Assembly (NCBI RefSeq): GCF_001418015.1
Contig: NZ_LIQG01000023.1
Location: 1-64,000 of the forward strand
DNA length: 64,000 nt
Direction: 5' to 3'
Source: Lacinutrix mariniflava
GTDB taxonomy: Bacteria; Bacteroidota; Bacteroidia; Flavobacteriales; Flavobacteriaceae
The notes beneath the pieces were generated by a model. It ran no database searches. It saw nothing but the letters and a program-made list of their open reading frames with translations, and had not been told where the DNA came from. This document shows, piece after piece, positions 45,956 to 56,439 of this stretch; position 1 is the first letter of the stretch, and each line of letters opens with the position of its first letter. The translations under genes were made by a program, and so were the position numbers.

Positions 45956-47443
45956 ATGAAAAAGCTAATACTCCTTATAACAGCTATCATTATATTAAGT
46001 TGTAAATCTGAAATTAAAACCGAGCCAAAACCTTTCGACCAACTTACTAGTCTAATGGACAACTACGCAAAAGAGTCTTTAAATAATGGTAATATAAACT
46101 CAATTGCCTTAGCAATTTATAGAGATGGAAAGTATTATCATAATTACTACGGAGCAATAGATAAAGGAGCTCAAAACCTACCAAATGACTCTACACATTA
46201 CGAGATAGCTTCAATAACAAAAGTTTTTGCTGGCTCACTCGCTGCTAAAGCTGTTTTAGAAAAAAAAATTGATTTAGATGATGATATTAGAATCTATTTA
46301 GAAGGTAATTATTCAAATTTAGAATATGAAAACACTCCAATTACTATTAAAAACTTACTTACACATACAATTGGTTTAAAACAAAAAACACCTAAAGGTT
46401 TAAAGAATGTTATGTCTAAAATGAATAATGGAGACTATGAAAATAGTTTGATCGATTATGACATAAACAATCTATTATCCGAACTTAAAACTGTGGAGTT
46501 AAATAAAAAACCAGGAACTTTTTACAACTATAATTCTGTAGGCCCAGAATTAGTAGCCTATATATTACAACAAGCATACAATAAGCCTTACAAGAAATTA
46601 TTAGAAGATTTTTTAAATGAGTTGGACATGAACAACACTTATTTACAAGAGAATAAAACAGACAATAAGCCTGTAATAAACAACTACACAAGTCAAGGCC
46701 AACTTGCTTATTTAGGCAAGAATCCTCTTTTAGGAGCAGCCTACGGCTTGGTAACTACTTTACCAGATTTATCTAAGTTTATGGTCTTTCAATTAGAAAG
46801 CACTAATCCTTTAATTAAAGAATCAACACGCGTTTTATTTGAAGACGATGATAGTACCTTAGGATACCTATGGCAAGACTTGGGAACCGCGAAAGAAGAA
46901 GGCTTCTTCTACTCTAAAACAGGAACCTCTAGTGGTGTCCAAAGCGGTTTGCTACTATGCCCTGACAGTAATTATGGGCAAATAATTATAATAAACAATA
47001 ACTCGGAAGCATCTTCAAACGATTGGGGAAACTTATTTAATACTGTTGAAAAAGATTTAATTAAATTTCCGAAAATCAATTTAAAGTCAATTTTAAAATC
47101 AGAATTCCTAAAAGATATAGATCAGGCCTGTGTACAATTTAACTCTTTAAATAAAGATGAAAAATATTTTAACACAAGTCTTCCTAGTGCATTAAATAGT
47201 CTTGGATACGAATTATTATACTCAAATAGAGACGCAAGTAAAGCTATTGAAATCTTTGAATATGCAACCCAAAAATATCCTAAAAGCTTCAACTTATTTG
47301 ATAGCCTTGGAGAAGCTTATTTTAGTATCGGAGATAATAATAAAGCCTTGGTAAATTATAAAACATCATTGAAATTAAATCCAGAAAATGTAAATGCCGA
47401 AAAATATATTTCTGAAATAAGCCGCATACAATCACAGAAATAG
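45956..47443 (+). CDS. Beta-lactamase-family serine hydrolase lipoprotein with TPR tail
   Basis: A 495-residue lipoprotein (lipobox ILSC, Cys16). The class C beta-lactamase/penicillin-binding fold shows the catalytic SITK (Ser86, Lys89), an NYN-type tyrosine motif (FYNYNSVGPEL) and the third motif KTG at 321-323 (YSKTGTSSGVQSG). The last 80 residues contain two TPR-like helix pairs (ALNSLGYELLY, SLGEAYFSIGDNNKALVNYK). The ATG at 45956 follows an in-frame TTG, which is not used because the lipoprotein signal starts at MKKLIL. The enzyme is probably an esterase or peptidase of the periplasm. The upstream gap 45667-45955 contains no gene. Confidence 0.9.
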   Translation: MKKLILLITAIIILSCKSEIKTEPKPFDQLTSLMDNYAKESLNNGNINSIALAIYRDGKYYHNYYGAIDKGAQNLPNDSTHYEIASITKVFAGSLAAKAVLEKKIDLDDDIRIYLEGNYSNLEYENTPITIKNLLTHTIGLKQKTPKGLKNVMSKMNNGDYENSLIDYDINNLLSELKTVELNKKPGTFYNYNSVGPELVAYILQQAYNKPYKKLLEDFLNELDMNNTYLQENKTDNKPVINNYTSQGQLAYLGKNPLLGAAYGLVTTLPDLSKFMVFQLESTNPLIKESTRVLFEDDDSTLGYLWQDLGTAKEEGFFYSKTGTSSGVQSGLLLCPDSNYGQIIIINNNSEASSNDWGNLFNTVEKDLIKFPKINLKSILKSEFLKDIDQACVQFNSLNKDEKYFNTSLPSALNSLGYELLYSNRDASKAIEIFEYATQKYPKSFNLFDSLGEAYFSIGDNNKALVNYKTSLKLNPENVNAEKYISEISRIQSQK

Positions 47444-47476
47444 CCATTGTATAATTATAAGTCGTAATTTTATAAG

Positions 47477-47518
47477 AAGTGAATTTCTATGATACTTTGC
47501 ATAGAAATTCACTTTTCT
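47477..47518. terminator. Terminator of the serine hydrolase gene
   Basis: Perfect 15-bp stem AAGTGAATTTCTATG / CATAGAAATTCACTT with an 8-nt loop, followed on the plus strand by a T-rich tail. It sits between convergent genes and may also serve the minus-strand gene at 47591. Confidence 0.92.
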
Positions 47519-47590
47519 TAGTTATAAACTATAAATATTGAACCTCTTCTTTCTGTTACAGTCCGATTTTCAAACCTAAAAAGAAATTAA

Positions 47591-48505
47591 TTAATCTCTA
47601 ATTAACGGCATAGTACTGCATCTAAGCAAACCTTCTTGTTTTGCAATTTCCGCATATGGCACCTCTTCTACAGTAAAACCATTCTCACGTAACCAAGTGT
47701 TTAATCTTGTAAAGTTTTTTTCAGAAATAATCACATCTTCAGAAATTGAAAATATATTACTATTCATATTATACATTTCCTGTTTAGAAATTATAAAGCA
47801 ATTTTCTTTTCCAAAGTAATTTAATAACCATTCATACTCTTCTTCTTCAAGAAAACCTTCCTTGTGTAGGATTGCTTTATTTGTTCCAATAGGTTGAAAA
47901 CAGCAATCTAAATGTAACGCATTATCTTCAGGATTGATTTGAGATTTTCTTAAATTAAAAGATTTAACCTTCTTATTTGGAAATGTTTTCTCTAAAAACG
48001 CAACACCATGCGCGTTGGTTCTTGCTACAATATAATCTGCATAATCTTCTCCTCTATAAGTTCCAACAAAAATATAATCGTTCCAAAGCATAACATCTCC
48101 TCCTTCGATATGTACTTCTTCCGGAGGTCTAATTACTTTTTCTGGGTTTACTTGATCTACTATATATTGAATAGCGTCAAGTTCATTCTCGCGATCTGGT
48201 AAAATATTTGCTTTAACAAAGGTGTCGTCGATAACAAAAGCAATATCCCTTGCAAAAATTTGGTTACAATTTTCTATTAATTCTGGCCTATAAACTTTAA
48301 CATCGTACTTTTTAAAAATTTTTTCTACTGCCTCCATCTCCTTAACCATATCATCTTCTATAGGATAGGTTCCTGCTTTAATATGTTGGGCAGATTTGGG
48401 GTCGTATGCCTCATCCAAACTTGGTGTTGGACCATTGCTTTTTGCTGTACCTAAAACAACAGCTCTAAGGCGTGATGTTTCGTTTTTAACATTGAGTTTT
48501 AACAT
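47591..48505 (-). CDS. Arginine deiminase/amidinotransferase-family protein
   Basis: A 304-residue guanidine-modifying enzyme of the pentein fold (amidinotransferase, DDAH or arginine deiminase group). Catalytic marks: HIEGGD (His and Glu region), ALHLDCC (catalytic His) and the C-terminal nucleophile in RCSTMPLIRD (Cys296). The exact substrate cannot be told from sequence. I start at the ATG at 48505; an upstream in-frame ATG (48532) would fall inside the hairpin after gltA. It lies 62 bp after the gltA stop codon on the same strand, separated by that hairpin. Confidence 0.88.
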   Translation of the reverse strand: MLKLNVKNETSRLRAVVLGTAKSNGPTPSLDEAYDPKSAQHIKAGTYPIEDDMVKEMEAVEKIFKKYDVKVYRPELIENCNQIFARDIAFVIDDTFVKANILPDRENELDAIQYIVDQVNPEKVIRPPEEVHIEGGDVMLWNDYIFVGTYRGEDYADYIVARTNAHGVAFLEKTFPNKKVKSFNLRKSQINPEDNALHLDCCFQPIGTNKAILHKEGFLEEEEYEWLLNYFGKENCFIISKQEMYNMNSNIFSISEDVIISEKNFTRLNTWLRENGFTVEEVPYAEIAKQEGLLRCSTMPLIRD

Positions 48506-48520
48506 GATAGTAATATAGAA

Positions 48521-48552
48521 ACAAAGCTTCATAATTTCTTATGAAGCTTTGT
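48521..48552. terminator. Hairpin (terminator) downstream of gltA
   Basis: Perfect 14-bp stem ACAAAGCTTCATAA / TTATGAAGCTTTGT with a 4-nt loop, 16 bp after the gltA stop and 16 bp before the amidinotransferase ATG. The T run on the minus strand is short, so it may act as an attenuator rather than a full stop. Confidence 0.75.
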
Positions 48553-48567
48553 ATATAATTTAAAATT

Positions 48568-49854
48568 TTATCTTTTTTCAACAGGTTTGAAAGCTCTAAG
48601 ATTTTCACCAATATAAATTTGTCTAGGACGACCTATTGGCTCTTTACGAGCTCGCATTTCTTTCCATTGTGCTATCCAACCTGGCAAACGACCTAAAGCA
48701 AACATTACTGTAAACATTTCTACAGGAATGCCCATTGATCTATAAATAATCCCAGAATAGAAATCTACGTTTGGATATAATTTACGCTTTACAAAATACT
48801 CATCACTTAAAGCTTCAGAAGCTAATCCTTTAGCAATATCAAGTACTGGATCTTCAACACCTAAATCTGCCAATACCTCGTCTGCAGCAACTTTAATAAT
48901 TTTTGCACGAGGATCGAAATTTTTATAAACTCTATGCCCAAAGCCCATTAAACGGAAAGGATCTTCTTTATCCTTAGCCTTAGCCATGAATTTTTGAGTA
49001 TCTCCTCCATCTTCTTTAATTGCTTCTAACATTTCTAATACTGCTTGATTTGCTCCACCATGTAATGGTCCCCATAGTGCAGAAATACCAGAAGATATAG
49101 ATGCAAATAAACCTGTATGTGCAGAACCTACTATTCTTACAGTAGAAGTAGAACAGTTTTGCTCGTGATCTGCATGTAAGATTAATAACTTGTCTAAAGC
49201 ATTTACTAGAATTTCATTTTGCTTATAATCTTCATTTGGTTTAGCGAACATCATTTTTAAGATATTCTCTACATAACCTAAAGAACTGTCTCCATAATTT
49301 AATGGTAAACCTTTTTTCTTACGCATAGTCCAAGCGACTAATACTGGAAACTTACCCATTATTTTACATACAGTCTTATACATCTCCTCTTCAGAATCTA
49401 CATTCACTGAAGATGGATTAAAAGCCGTTAATGCGCTTGTTAAGGAAGACAAGACTCCCATTGGATGGGCAGACTTTGGAAATGCATCAATTATTTTTTT
49501 TATATCATCATCAACTACAGATTCCTCTTTAATGTCTGCATTAAATTTATCTAATTCCTCTTGAGTTGGTAACTCTCCAAAGATTAACAAGTAAGCTACT
49601 TCTAAAAAATCTGCTTTCTCTGCTAACTCTTCAATAGAATATCCTCTATATCTTAAGATTCCTTCTTCCCCATTTAGAAAAGTGATAGCACTTTCACATG
49701 CTCCTGTATTTTTATATCCAGGATCCAGAGTTGTTACACCACCTGTTACAGCTCTTAATGATTTAATATCTATTGCAACTTCATTTTCTGTTCCTACTAT
49801 TAAAGGGAACTCATGCTTTTTTCCGTCGATTTCTAACGTAGCAGTTTTTGACAT
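48568..49854 (-). CDS. gltA: Citrate synthase
   Basis: Condenses acetyl-CoA and oxaloacetate to citrate. The 428-residue type II enzyme shows HADHEQNCSTSTVR, WGPLHGGANQAV (catalytic His), GFGHRVYKNFDPRA and the late catalytic aspartate in NVDFYSGI. It lies between the amidinotransferase gene and eno on the minus strand, with a promoter-like TAAATTAG box upstream and a hairpin after the gene. Confidence 0.98.
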   Translation of the reverse strand: MSKTATLEIDGKKHEFPLIVGTENEVAIDIKSLRAVTGGVTTLDPGYKNTGACESAITFLNGEEGILRYRGYSIEELAEKADFLEVAYLLIFGELPTQEELDKFNADIKEESVVDDDIKKIIDAFPKSAHPMGVLSSLTSALTAFNPSSVNVDSEEEMYKTVCKIMGKFPVLVAWTMRKKKGLPLNYGDSSLGYVENILKMMFAKPNEDYKQNEILVNALDKLLILHADHEQNCSTSTVRIVGSAHTGLFASISSGISALWGPLHGGANQAVLEMLEAIKEDGGDTQKFMAKAKDKEDPFRLMGFGHRVYKNFDPRAKIIKVAADEVLADLGVEDPVLDIAKGLASEALSDEYFVKRKLYPNVDFYSGIIYRSMGIPVEMFTVMFALGRLPGWIAQWKEMRARKEPIGRPRQIYIGENLRAFKPVEKR

Positions 49855-49888
49855 ATTTTATTGAATTTTTACTTGTTTATGCGGAATG

Positions 49889-49896
49889 CTAATTTA
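49889..49896 (-). promoter_or_regulatory. -7 promoter-like box TAAATTAG for gltA
   Basis: One base from TAnnTTTG, preceded by TTTG and followed by C, about 34 nt upstream of the ATG. Confidence 0.4.
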
Positions 49897-49973
49897 CAAA
49901 ATAAGTCGCAATTTATAAAGCTTCTTTACAAGGTTTTAACAATTAAGATATTGATAAAAGTTATTACATAGAA

Positions 49974-50002
49974 AAAGCCTTTCAGTATTAAACTGAAAGG
50001 CC
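49974..50002. terminator. Terminator of eno
   Basis: Stem GCCTTTCAGT / ACTGAAAGGC with a 5-nt loop and a T run on the minus strand. Nearly identical to the secDF terminator at 12769-12793. Confidence 0.92.
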
Positions 50003-50028
50003 TCTAATTCTTCGTGTAATGAAATTGT

Positions 50029-51342
<1,314 letters not shown>

Positions 51343-51433
51343 TTAACCTTTAAATTTACGTTTTAATTTTATATCATATATAGTATTTATATCAGAATTG
51401 AATAAAAACATATCTATAACGTTTTAGTAAAAC

Positions 51434-51471
51434 CAAATAAGCAACAGAAAATACATTCTATTGCTTATTTG
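51434..51471 (-). terminator. Terminator of carA
   Basis: Stem CAAATAAGCAA / TTGCTTATTTG with a 16-nt loop that has a short inner pair, 7 bp after the carA stop codon. Confidence 0.7.
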
Positions 51472-51477
51472 ATATTG

Positions 51478-52578
51478 TTAATTTTTTATGTTTTTGATGA
51501 ACTCATCAAATAAATAAGATGAATCATGTGGTCCAGGACTTGCTTCTGGATGATATTGTACAGAAAAAACGTTTTTAGATTTCATTTTTATTCCCGCAAC
51601 AGTATTATCATTTAAATGCACATGTGTAATTTCGATATCACTATGTGCTTCTGTTTCTTCTCTGTTGATAGCAAAACCATGATTTTGAGAAGTAATTTCT
51701 CCCTTTCCTGTTACTAGGTTTTTGACTGGATGATTAATACCTCTATGTCCATTATGCATTTTGTAAGTTGAAATACCATTTGCTAATGCTATTACTTGAT
51801 GTCCTAGACAAATTCCAAATAATGGTAAATCCCTTTTTATAATTTCTTTTGCTAAGCCTTGAGCCTCTGTTAATGGCTCTGGATCTCCAGGTCCATTTGA
51901 CAAGAAATAACCATCTGGTTTAAAAGCCTCTAAATCTTCAAATTTAGAATTAAAAGGAAAGACTTTTACATAAGCATCTCTCTTTACTAAATTTCTTAAG
52001 ATGTTCTTTTTAATACCAAGATCTAATGCTGCTATTTTTACTGAAGCATTTTCATTTCCAACATAATACGGTTCTTTAGTAGAAACTTTCGAAGCAAGCT
52101 CCAAACCATTCATATTTGGCGTATTTGCTAATTGCTCTTTAAGAGCCTCAATATTATCAACTTCTGTTGAGATAACTGCATTCATCGCACCATTATCACG
52201 AATATAGGCTACCAGTGCTCTGGTATCTACGTCTGATATCGCTAATAAGTTATTCTCGTTAAGAAAATCTTCCAACGAACCATCTGCTGCATCACGAGAA
52301 AAATTGTAACTAAAATTTTTACAAATTAAACCTGCAATTTTAACCGAGTCAGATTCGACTTCTTCATTGTTAACACCATAATTTCCAATATGAGCATTGG
52401 TTGTCACCATTAACTGTCCATAATAAGAAGGGTCTGTAAAGATTTCTTGATAACCGGTCATTCCTGTATTAAAACATACTTCTCCAAACGCACTTCCTTC
52501 TTTTCCTACGGCTTTACCATGAAAAATGGTCCCATCTGCTAATAAGATTAATGCCTTTTTTAATTTTTGATATTTCAT
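51478..52578 (-). CDS. carA: Carbamoyl-phosphate synthase small (glutaminase) subunit
   Basis: Supplies ammonia from glutamine for carbamoyl phosphate in arginine and pyrimidine synthesis. The 366-residue protein has the N-terminal CarA domain (LILADGTIFHGKAVG, FNTGMTGYQEIFTDPSY) and a class I glutamine amidotransferase domain with nucleophile GICLGHQ and late HPEASPGPHDS. The carB gene is not in the window. The position after rplQ, before eno, is a usual flavobacterial arrangement. Confidence 0.97.
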   Translation of the reverse strand: MKYQKLKKALILLADGTIFHGKAVGKEGSAFGEVCFNTGMTGYQEIFTDPSYYGQLMVTTNAHIGNYGVNNEEVESDSVKIAGLICKNFSYNFSRDAADGSLEDFLNENNLLAISDVDTRALVAYIRDNGAMNAVISTEVDNIEALKEQLANTPNMNGLELASKVSTKEPYYVGNENASVKIAALDLGIKKNILRNLVKRDAYVKVFPFNSKFEDLEAFKPDGYFLSNGPGDPEPLTEAQGLAKEIIKRDLPLFGICLGHQVIALANGISTYKMHNGHRGINHPVKNLVTGKGEITSQNHGFAINREETEAHSDIEITHVHLNDNTVAGIKMKSKNVFSVQYHPEASPGPHDSSYLFDEFIKNIKN

Positions 52579-52619
52579 ATGTATAGTAATTGTGTCAAAA
52601 AGTTTAGCAAAATTGCATA

Positions 52620-52654
52620 AAAAAAAGGATAAACTAAAATAGTTTATCCTTTTT
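52620..52654. terminator. Terminator downstream of rplQ
   Basis: Perfect 15-bp stem AAAAAGGATAAACTA / TAGTTTATCCTTTTT with a 3-nt loop. It ends the ribosomal protein cluster before carA. Confidence 0.93.
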
Positions 52655-52675
52655 ATATTAAATGCTTATTAACAT

Positions 52676-53146
52676 TTATTCTTCTTCTTCGTTAGTTGCT
52701 TTAGTCTCAACTGGAGTAGCTGTTGCTTTTCCACCTCGACGGCTTCTACGTGTTGTCTTCTTAGCTTTATTATCTGCGTTATAGATTTCATTATAATCTA
52801 CTAACTCAATCATTGCCATATCAGCGTTATCACCTAAACGATTTCCTAACTTGATAATTCTAGTATATCCACCTGGACGATCACCAATCTTTGCTGCTAC
52901 ATCTCTAAATAATTCTGTAACTGCCTCTTTTTGACGCAATTTAGAAAAAACTAAACGACGATTATGTGTCGTATCATTTTTAGACTTTGTAATCATTGGT
53001 TCAACAAAACCTTTTAAAGCTTTAGCTTTAGCAACTGTAGTGTTGATACGTTTGTGCTCGATTAAAGAACAAGCCATGTTTGCTAACATTGCTTTTCTGT
53101 GAGCCGTTTGACGACCTAAATGGTTTCCTTTTTTTCCGTGTCTCAT
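52676..53146 (-). CDS. rplQ: 50S ribosomal protein L17
   Basis: A 156-residue L17 that binds 23S rRNA at the exit-tunnel side. The core [21 protein letters not shown] and [10 protein letters not shown] blocks match the family. The C-terminus (about 120-156) is an extra Lys/Arg then Glu-rich tail ([14 protein letters not shown]...EEEE). It is the last gene of the ribosomal cluster and lies 124 bp after rpoA, with a strong hairpin in between. Confidence 0.97.
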   Translation of the reverse strand: MRHGKKGNHLGRQTAHRKAMLANMACSLIEHKRINTTVAKAKALKGFVEPMITKSKNDTTHNRRLVFSKLRQKEAVTELFRDVAAKIGDRPGGYTRIIKLGNRLGDNADMAMIELVDYNEIYNADNKAKKTTRRSRRGGKATATPVETKATNEEEE

Positions 53147-53229
53147 GACATTTGTTTTATCATCTTGCTACTAAACTCAATTATCGAGGAGCAAAATATG
53201 ATTAATTAATTATTTTATTATAAATATTT

Positions 53230-53261
53230 AGAGAGTAATATTAAGTAAAATATTACTCTCT
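53230..53261. promoter_or_regulatory. Hairpin between rpoA and rplQ
   Basis: Perfect 13-bp stem AGAGAGTAATATT / AATATTACTCTCT with a 6-nt loop, 9 bp after the rpoA stop codon. On the minus strand it is followed by an A/T mix rather than a U tract, so an mRNA-processing or stability role, or weak termination, is more likely than a full terminator. Confidence 0.6.
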
Positions 53262-53270
53262 CTAAAACAT

Positions 53271-54263
53271 TTAATCTTTATCCAATTTGTACTTTGATAA
53301 ATCCATTCCGAAATTTAAACCTTTTACATTTACAAGCTCTTCAAGCTCTGTTAAAGATTTCTTACCGAAGTTACGGAACTTCATTAAATCATTTTTATTA
53401 AAAGATACTAAGTCTCCTAATGTATCTACTTCAGCAGCTTTTAAACAATTAAGTGCACGTACAGATAAATCCATATCGACTAACTTTGTTTTAAGTAACT
53501 GTCTCATGTGAAGAGATTCTTCATCATAAGTTTCAGTTTGTGCTATTTCATCAGCTTCTAATGTAATACGCTCATCAGAGAATAACATGAAGTGGTGAAT
53601 TAACGTTTTAGCTGCTTCAGTTAAAGCGTCTTGAGGCGTTATAGATCCATCCGATTGAATTTCGAAAACTAACTTTTCGTAATCCGTCTTCTGTTCTACA
53701 CGGTAATTCTCAATGCTATACTTAACATTTTTTATTGGCGTGTATATTGAATCAGTAAAAATAGTTCCTATTGGCGCTGAAGCTTTCTTATTTTCTTCTG
53801 CTGGAACATATCCTCTTCCTTTTTCAATAGTAATTTCCATTGAAATACTTACTTTAGGATCTAAATTACAGATTACTAAATCTGAATTTAACACTTGGAA
53901 TCCTGAAATAAATTTCTGAAAATCACCAGCTGTAATTGTATCTTGCCCTGAAATAGAAATAGATACAGATTCATTATCTACATCTTCTATTTGACGCTTA
54001 AAACGCATTTGTTTTAAGTTCAATATAATTTCAGTTACATCTTCTACTACTCCTGCAATTGCAGAAAATTCGTGATCGACACCTTCTATTCTAATAGACG
54101 TAATTGCAAAACCTTCTAAAGAAGATAATAAAACTCTTCTAAGAGCGTTTCCTACTGTTAATCCGTAACCAGGTTCTAGTGGTCTGAATTCGAATTTACC
54201 TTCGAAATCAGTAGAATCAATCATGATTACTTTATCAGGTTTTTGAAAATTAAATACTGCCAT
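53271..54263 (-). CDS. rpoA: DNA-directed RNA polymerase alpha subunit
   Basis: A 330-residue alpha subunit. The N-terminal dimerisation domain (about 1-235) shows [24 protein letters not shown] and EHRV-type contacts; the C-terminal DNA-binding domain (about 250-330) has [26 protein letters not shown] and [13 protein letters not shown]. It lies between rpsD and rplQ in the alpha operon. Confidence 0.98.
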   Translation of the reverse strand: MAVFNFQKPDKVIMIDSTDFEGKFEFRPLEPGYGLTVGNALRRVLLSSLEGFAITSIRIEGVDHEFSAIAGVVEDVTEIILNLKQMRFKRQIEDVDNESVSISISGQDTITAGDFQKFISGFQVLNSDLVICNLDPKVSISMEITIEKGRGYVPAEENKKASAPIGTIFTDSIYTPIKNVKYSIENYRVEQKTDYEKLVFEIQSDGSITPQDALTEAAKTLIHHFMLFSDERITLEADEIAQTETYDEESLHMRQLLKTKLVDMDLSVRALNCLKAAEVDTLGDLVSFNKNDLMKFRNFGKKSLTELEELVNVKGLNFGMDLSKYKLDKD

Positions 54264-54355
54264 GTTTTCTTCGTTTTAATTGTTATTTAGTTGCGCGGTT
54301 AATAAGTTTGAAGAACACTAAAAACCCTTTGGCTAAATACCAATATGATTAATTA

Positions 54356-54961
54356 TTATTTAGAGTATAATTCAACGATGAATTGCTCATTAATGTTTTC
54401 TGGAATTTGAATTCTAGCAGGAACAGAAACAAAAGTTCCTTCCTTTGTTGCAGTATTCCATGTAATCCATTCAAAAACATTACTTGAATTAGATAATGAT
54501 CTTTCAATAGTTTCAAGAGATTTAGATTTTTCTCTAACAGCTACAACATCACCAGCTTTTAATTGGTAAGACGGTACATTTACCAACTCTCCATTTACAG
54601 TAATATGTCTGTGAGATACTAATTGTCTACCTGCACTTCTTGTAGGAGCCACTCCCATTCTAAAAACTACGTTATCTAATCTAGATTCACATAATTGTAA
54701 CAAAACTTCACCTGTAATCCCTGGAGACGCAGTTGCTTTTTTGAACATGTTTCTGAATTGCTTCTCTAATACACCATAAGTGTATTTAGCTTTCTGCTTT
54801 TCCATTAATTGGATTGCATATTCAGATTTTTTACCACGACGACGTGCATTACCATGTTGTCCCGGTGGGTAATTTCTTTTTTCGAAAGCTTTATCATCTC
54901 CGAATATAGCCTCGCCAAATTTACGAGCTATTTTAGTTTTAGGACCAGTATATCTTGCCAT
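54356..54961 (-). CDS. rpsD: 30S ribosomal protein S4
   Basis: A 201-residue S4, a primary 16S rRNA binder and often a translational autoregulator. The N-terminus [21 protein letters not shown] lacks the zinc cysteines (C-minus form). The S4 RNA-binding domain is visible as [20 protein letters not shown] and [10 protein letters not shown]. It appears to have its own promoter (55066-55073) and a long leader of about 100 nt, separate from rpsM-rpsK. Confidence 0.98.
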   Translation of the reverse strand: MARYTGPKTKIARKFGEAIFGDDKAFEKRNYPPGQHGNARRRGKKSEYAIQLMEKQKAKYTYGVLEKQFRNMFKKATASPGITGEVLLQLCESRLDNVVFRMGVAPTRSAGRQLVSHRHITVNGELVNVPSYQLKAGDVVAVREKSKSLETIERSLSNSSNVFEWITWNTATKEGTFVSVPARIQIPENINEQFIVELYSK

Positions 54962-55065
54962 TTTAAATTGTTTTATTGAGAGTGCTTGGTGAATTAAGGT
55001 CTTAATCTTATCCTTCGACTAGCGTTGATCTCTCGTTGATACTTGTTAATAATATTTTCAGTTTG

Positions 55066-55073
55066 CAAATTTA
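55066..55073 (-). promoter_or_regulatory. -7 promoter box TAAATTTG for rpsD-rpoA-rplQ
   Basis: Exact TAnnTTTG match directly after the hairpin at 55076-55120. The predicted leader (about 54962-55060) contains ATCAACG twice around AGAG and a small ATTAAG/CTTAAT stem, which could be an S4-binding regulatory site (inference). Confidence 0.5.
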
Positions 55074-55075
55074 CA

Positions 55076-55120
55076 CAAAAAATTAATATCAACTATGTAA
55101 AATAGATGATATTAATTTTT
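55076..55120 (-). terminator. Terminator between rpsK and rpsD
   Basis: Perfect 14-bp stem AAAAATTAATATCA / TGATATTAATTTTT with a 15-nt loop, followed on the minus strand by a T run, 28 bp after the rpsK stop codon. Confidence 0.8.
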
Positions 55121-55147
55121 GATGTATAACACTATTTAATAATGTTA

Positions 55148-55540
55148 CTATACTCTTCTACGTTTTGGAGGACGACATCCATTATGAGGTAATGGTGTAA
55201 CATCAATAATTTCTGTTACTTCAATTCCTGCATTATGAATAGAACGAATAGCAGATTCTCTACCATTTCCAGGTCCCTTTACATAAACTTTTACTTTTTT
55301 CAAGCCAGCTTCTTTAGCAACGCCTGATGCATCTTCCGCACAAAGTTGTGCTGCGTAAGGTGTGTTCTTTTTAGAACCTCTAAAACCCATTTTACCAGCA
55401 GATGACCATGAAATAACGTCACCTTTTTTGTTTGTCAATGATATAATAATGTTGTTAAAAGACGCAGTTATGTGAGCTTCTCCAACAGATTCAACTATAA
55501 CTTTACGTTTTTTAGCTGATTTTGCATTTGTCTTTGCCAT
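55148..55540 (-). CDS. rpsK: 30S ribosomal protein S11
   Basis: A 130-residue S11 of the 30S platform. [34 protein letters not shown] and the C-terminal [18 protein letters not shown] are typical. It lies 122 bp downstream of rpsM with a small palindrome between them. Confidence 0.98.
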   Translation of the reverse strand: MAKTNAKSAKKRKVIVESVGEAHITASFNNIIISLTNKKGDVISWSSAGKMGFRGSKKNTPYAAQLCAEDASGVAKEAGLKKVKVYVKGPGNGRESAIRSIHNAGIEVTEIIDVTPLPHNGCRPPKRRRV

Positions 55541-55636
55541 ATTTCTATAGTTCTAAGTAGTTAGTTGATAGTCGCTAGAATCCTAAACCTAAATAATTTC
55601 AAACAGATTCTTTCCAACGTCTAAACACTAAAGACT

Positions 55637-55656
55637 ATCCCGATAACCACCGGGAT
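55637..55656. repeat. Small GC-rich palindrome between rpsM and rpsK
   Basis: ATCCCG at 55637-55642 and CGGGAT at 55651-55656 pair around an 8-nt loop, in an otherwise AT-rich gap. Similar TCCCGATAnnTATCGGGA palindromes are, as I recall, dispersed in flavobacterial genomes. Confidence 0.4.
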
Positions 55657-55662
55657 TAATTA

Positions 55663-56037
55663 TTATTTAGTTGCTTTTTTCTTGTTAGCAACAGTTTTCC
55701 TTCTACCTTTTCTAGTTCTAGAGTTGTTCTTAGTACGTTGACCTCTTAAAGGTAAACCAGCTCTGTGACGTATACCTCTGTAACATCCAATATCCATTAA
55801 TCTCTTAATGTTTAATTGTGTTTCAGAACGTAATTCGCCTTCAATAGTAAATGTTCCTACGGCATCACGAATGGCTGCTATTTGATCATCGTCCCAATCT
55901 TGAACTTTAATACTTTCGTCTACTTTAGCTGACGCTAAAATCTCTTGTGATCTACTTCTACCTACTCCGTAGATATAAGTTAATGAGATCACTCCTCTTT
56001 TGTTTTTTGGTATATCTACACCTGCAATTCTAGCCAT
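55663..56037 (-). CDS. rpsM: 30S ribosomal protein S13
   Basis: A 124-residue S13 of the 30S head. [25 protein letters not shown] and [17 protein letters not shown] match the family, and the C-terminus is strongly basic. It begins 2 bp after the rpmJ stop codon. Confidence 0.98.
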   Translation of the reverse strand: MARIAGVDIPKNKRGVISLTYIYGVGRSRSQEILASAKVDESIKVQDWDDDQIAAIRDAVGTFTIEGELRSETQLNIKRLMDIGCYRGIRHRAGLPLRGQRTKNNSRTRKGRRKTVANKKKATK

Positions 56038-56039
56038 AA

Positions 56040-56156
56040 TTATCCTTGTCTTTGTTTGAATCTAGGATTCTTTTTGTTAATGACATAAAGTCTACCTTTT
56101 CTACGTACGATTTTACAATCTACGCTTCTCTTTTTAACTGATGCTCTTACTTTCAT
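56040..56156 (-). CDS. rpmJ: 50S ribosomal protein L36
   Basis: A 38-residue protein that starts [14 protein letters not shown] and ends [11 protein letters not shown]. The zinc-site residues of the canonical C-plus form (Cys11, Cys27 and His33) are replaced by Ser, Asn and Phe; only Cys14 remains. This is therefore the zinc-free C-minus type. It lies 5 bp after the infA stop and 2 bp before rpsM. Confidence 0.95.
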   Translation of the reverse strand: MKVRASVKKRSVDCKIVRRKGRLYVINKKNPRFKQRQG

Positions 56157-56161
56157 CGTAA

Positions 56162-56377
56162 TTAGTATCTATAAGTTATGCGAGCCTTAGTTAAATCATA
56201 AGGGCTCATTTCTAATTTTACTTTATCACCTGGTAACAACTTAATATAATGCATACGCATTTTACCAGATATGTGTGCTGTCACAATGTGACCGTTTTCT
56301 AATTCTACACGAAACATCGCATTTGATAATGCTTCTATAATTGTTCCGTCTTGTTCTATTGCTGCTTGTTTTGCCAT
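56162..56377 (-). CDS. infA: Translation initiation factor IF-1
   Basis: A 71-residue OB-fold protein that binds the A site during initiation. [40 protein letters not shown] and the final [12 protein letters not shown] match IF-1. Located between secY and rpmJ, the common bacterial position. Confidence 0.98.
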   Translation of the reverse strand: MAKQAAIEQDGTIIEALSNAMFRVELENGHIVTAHISGKMRMHYIKLLPGDKVKLEMSPYDLTKARITYRY

Positions 56378-56439
56378 ATATGTTCTTTTTAGTAATCTAT
56401 AAGCAAATACCTTGCCTAGATTTCTAAACCTTATTTACA

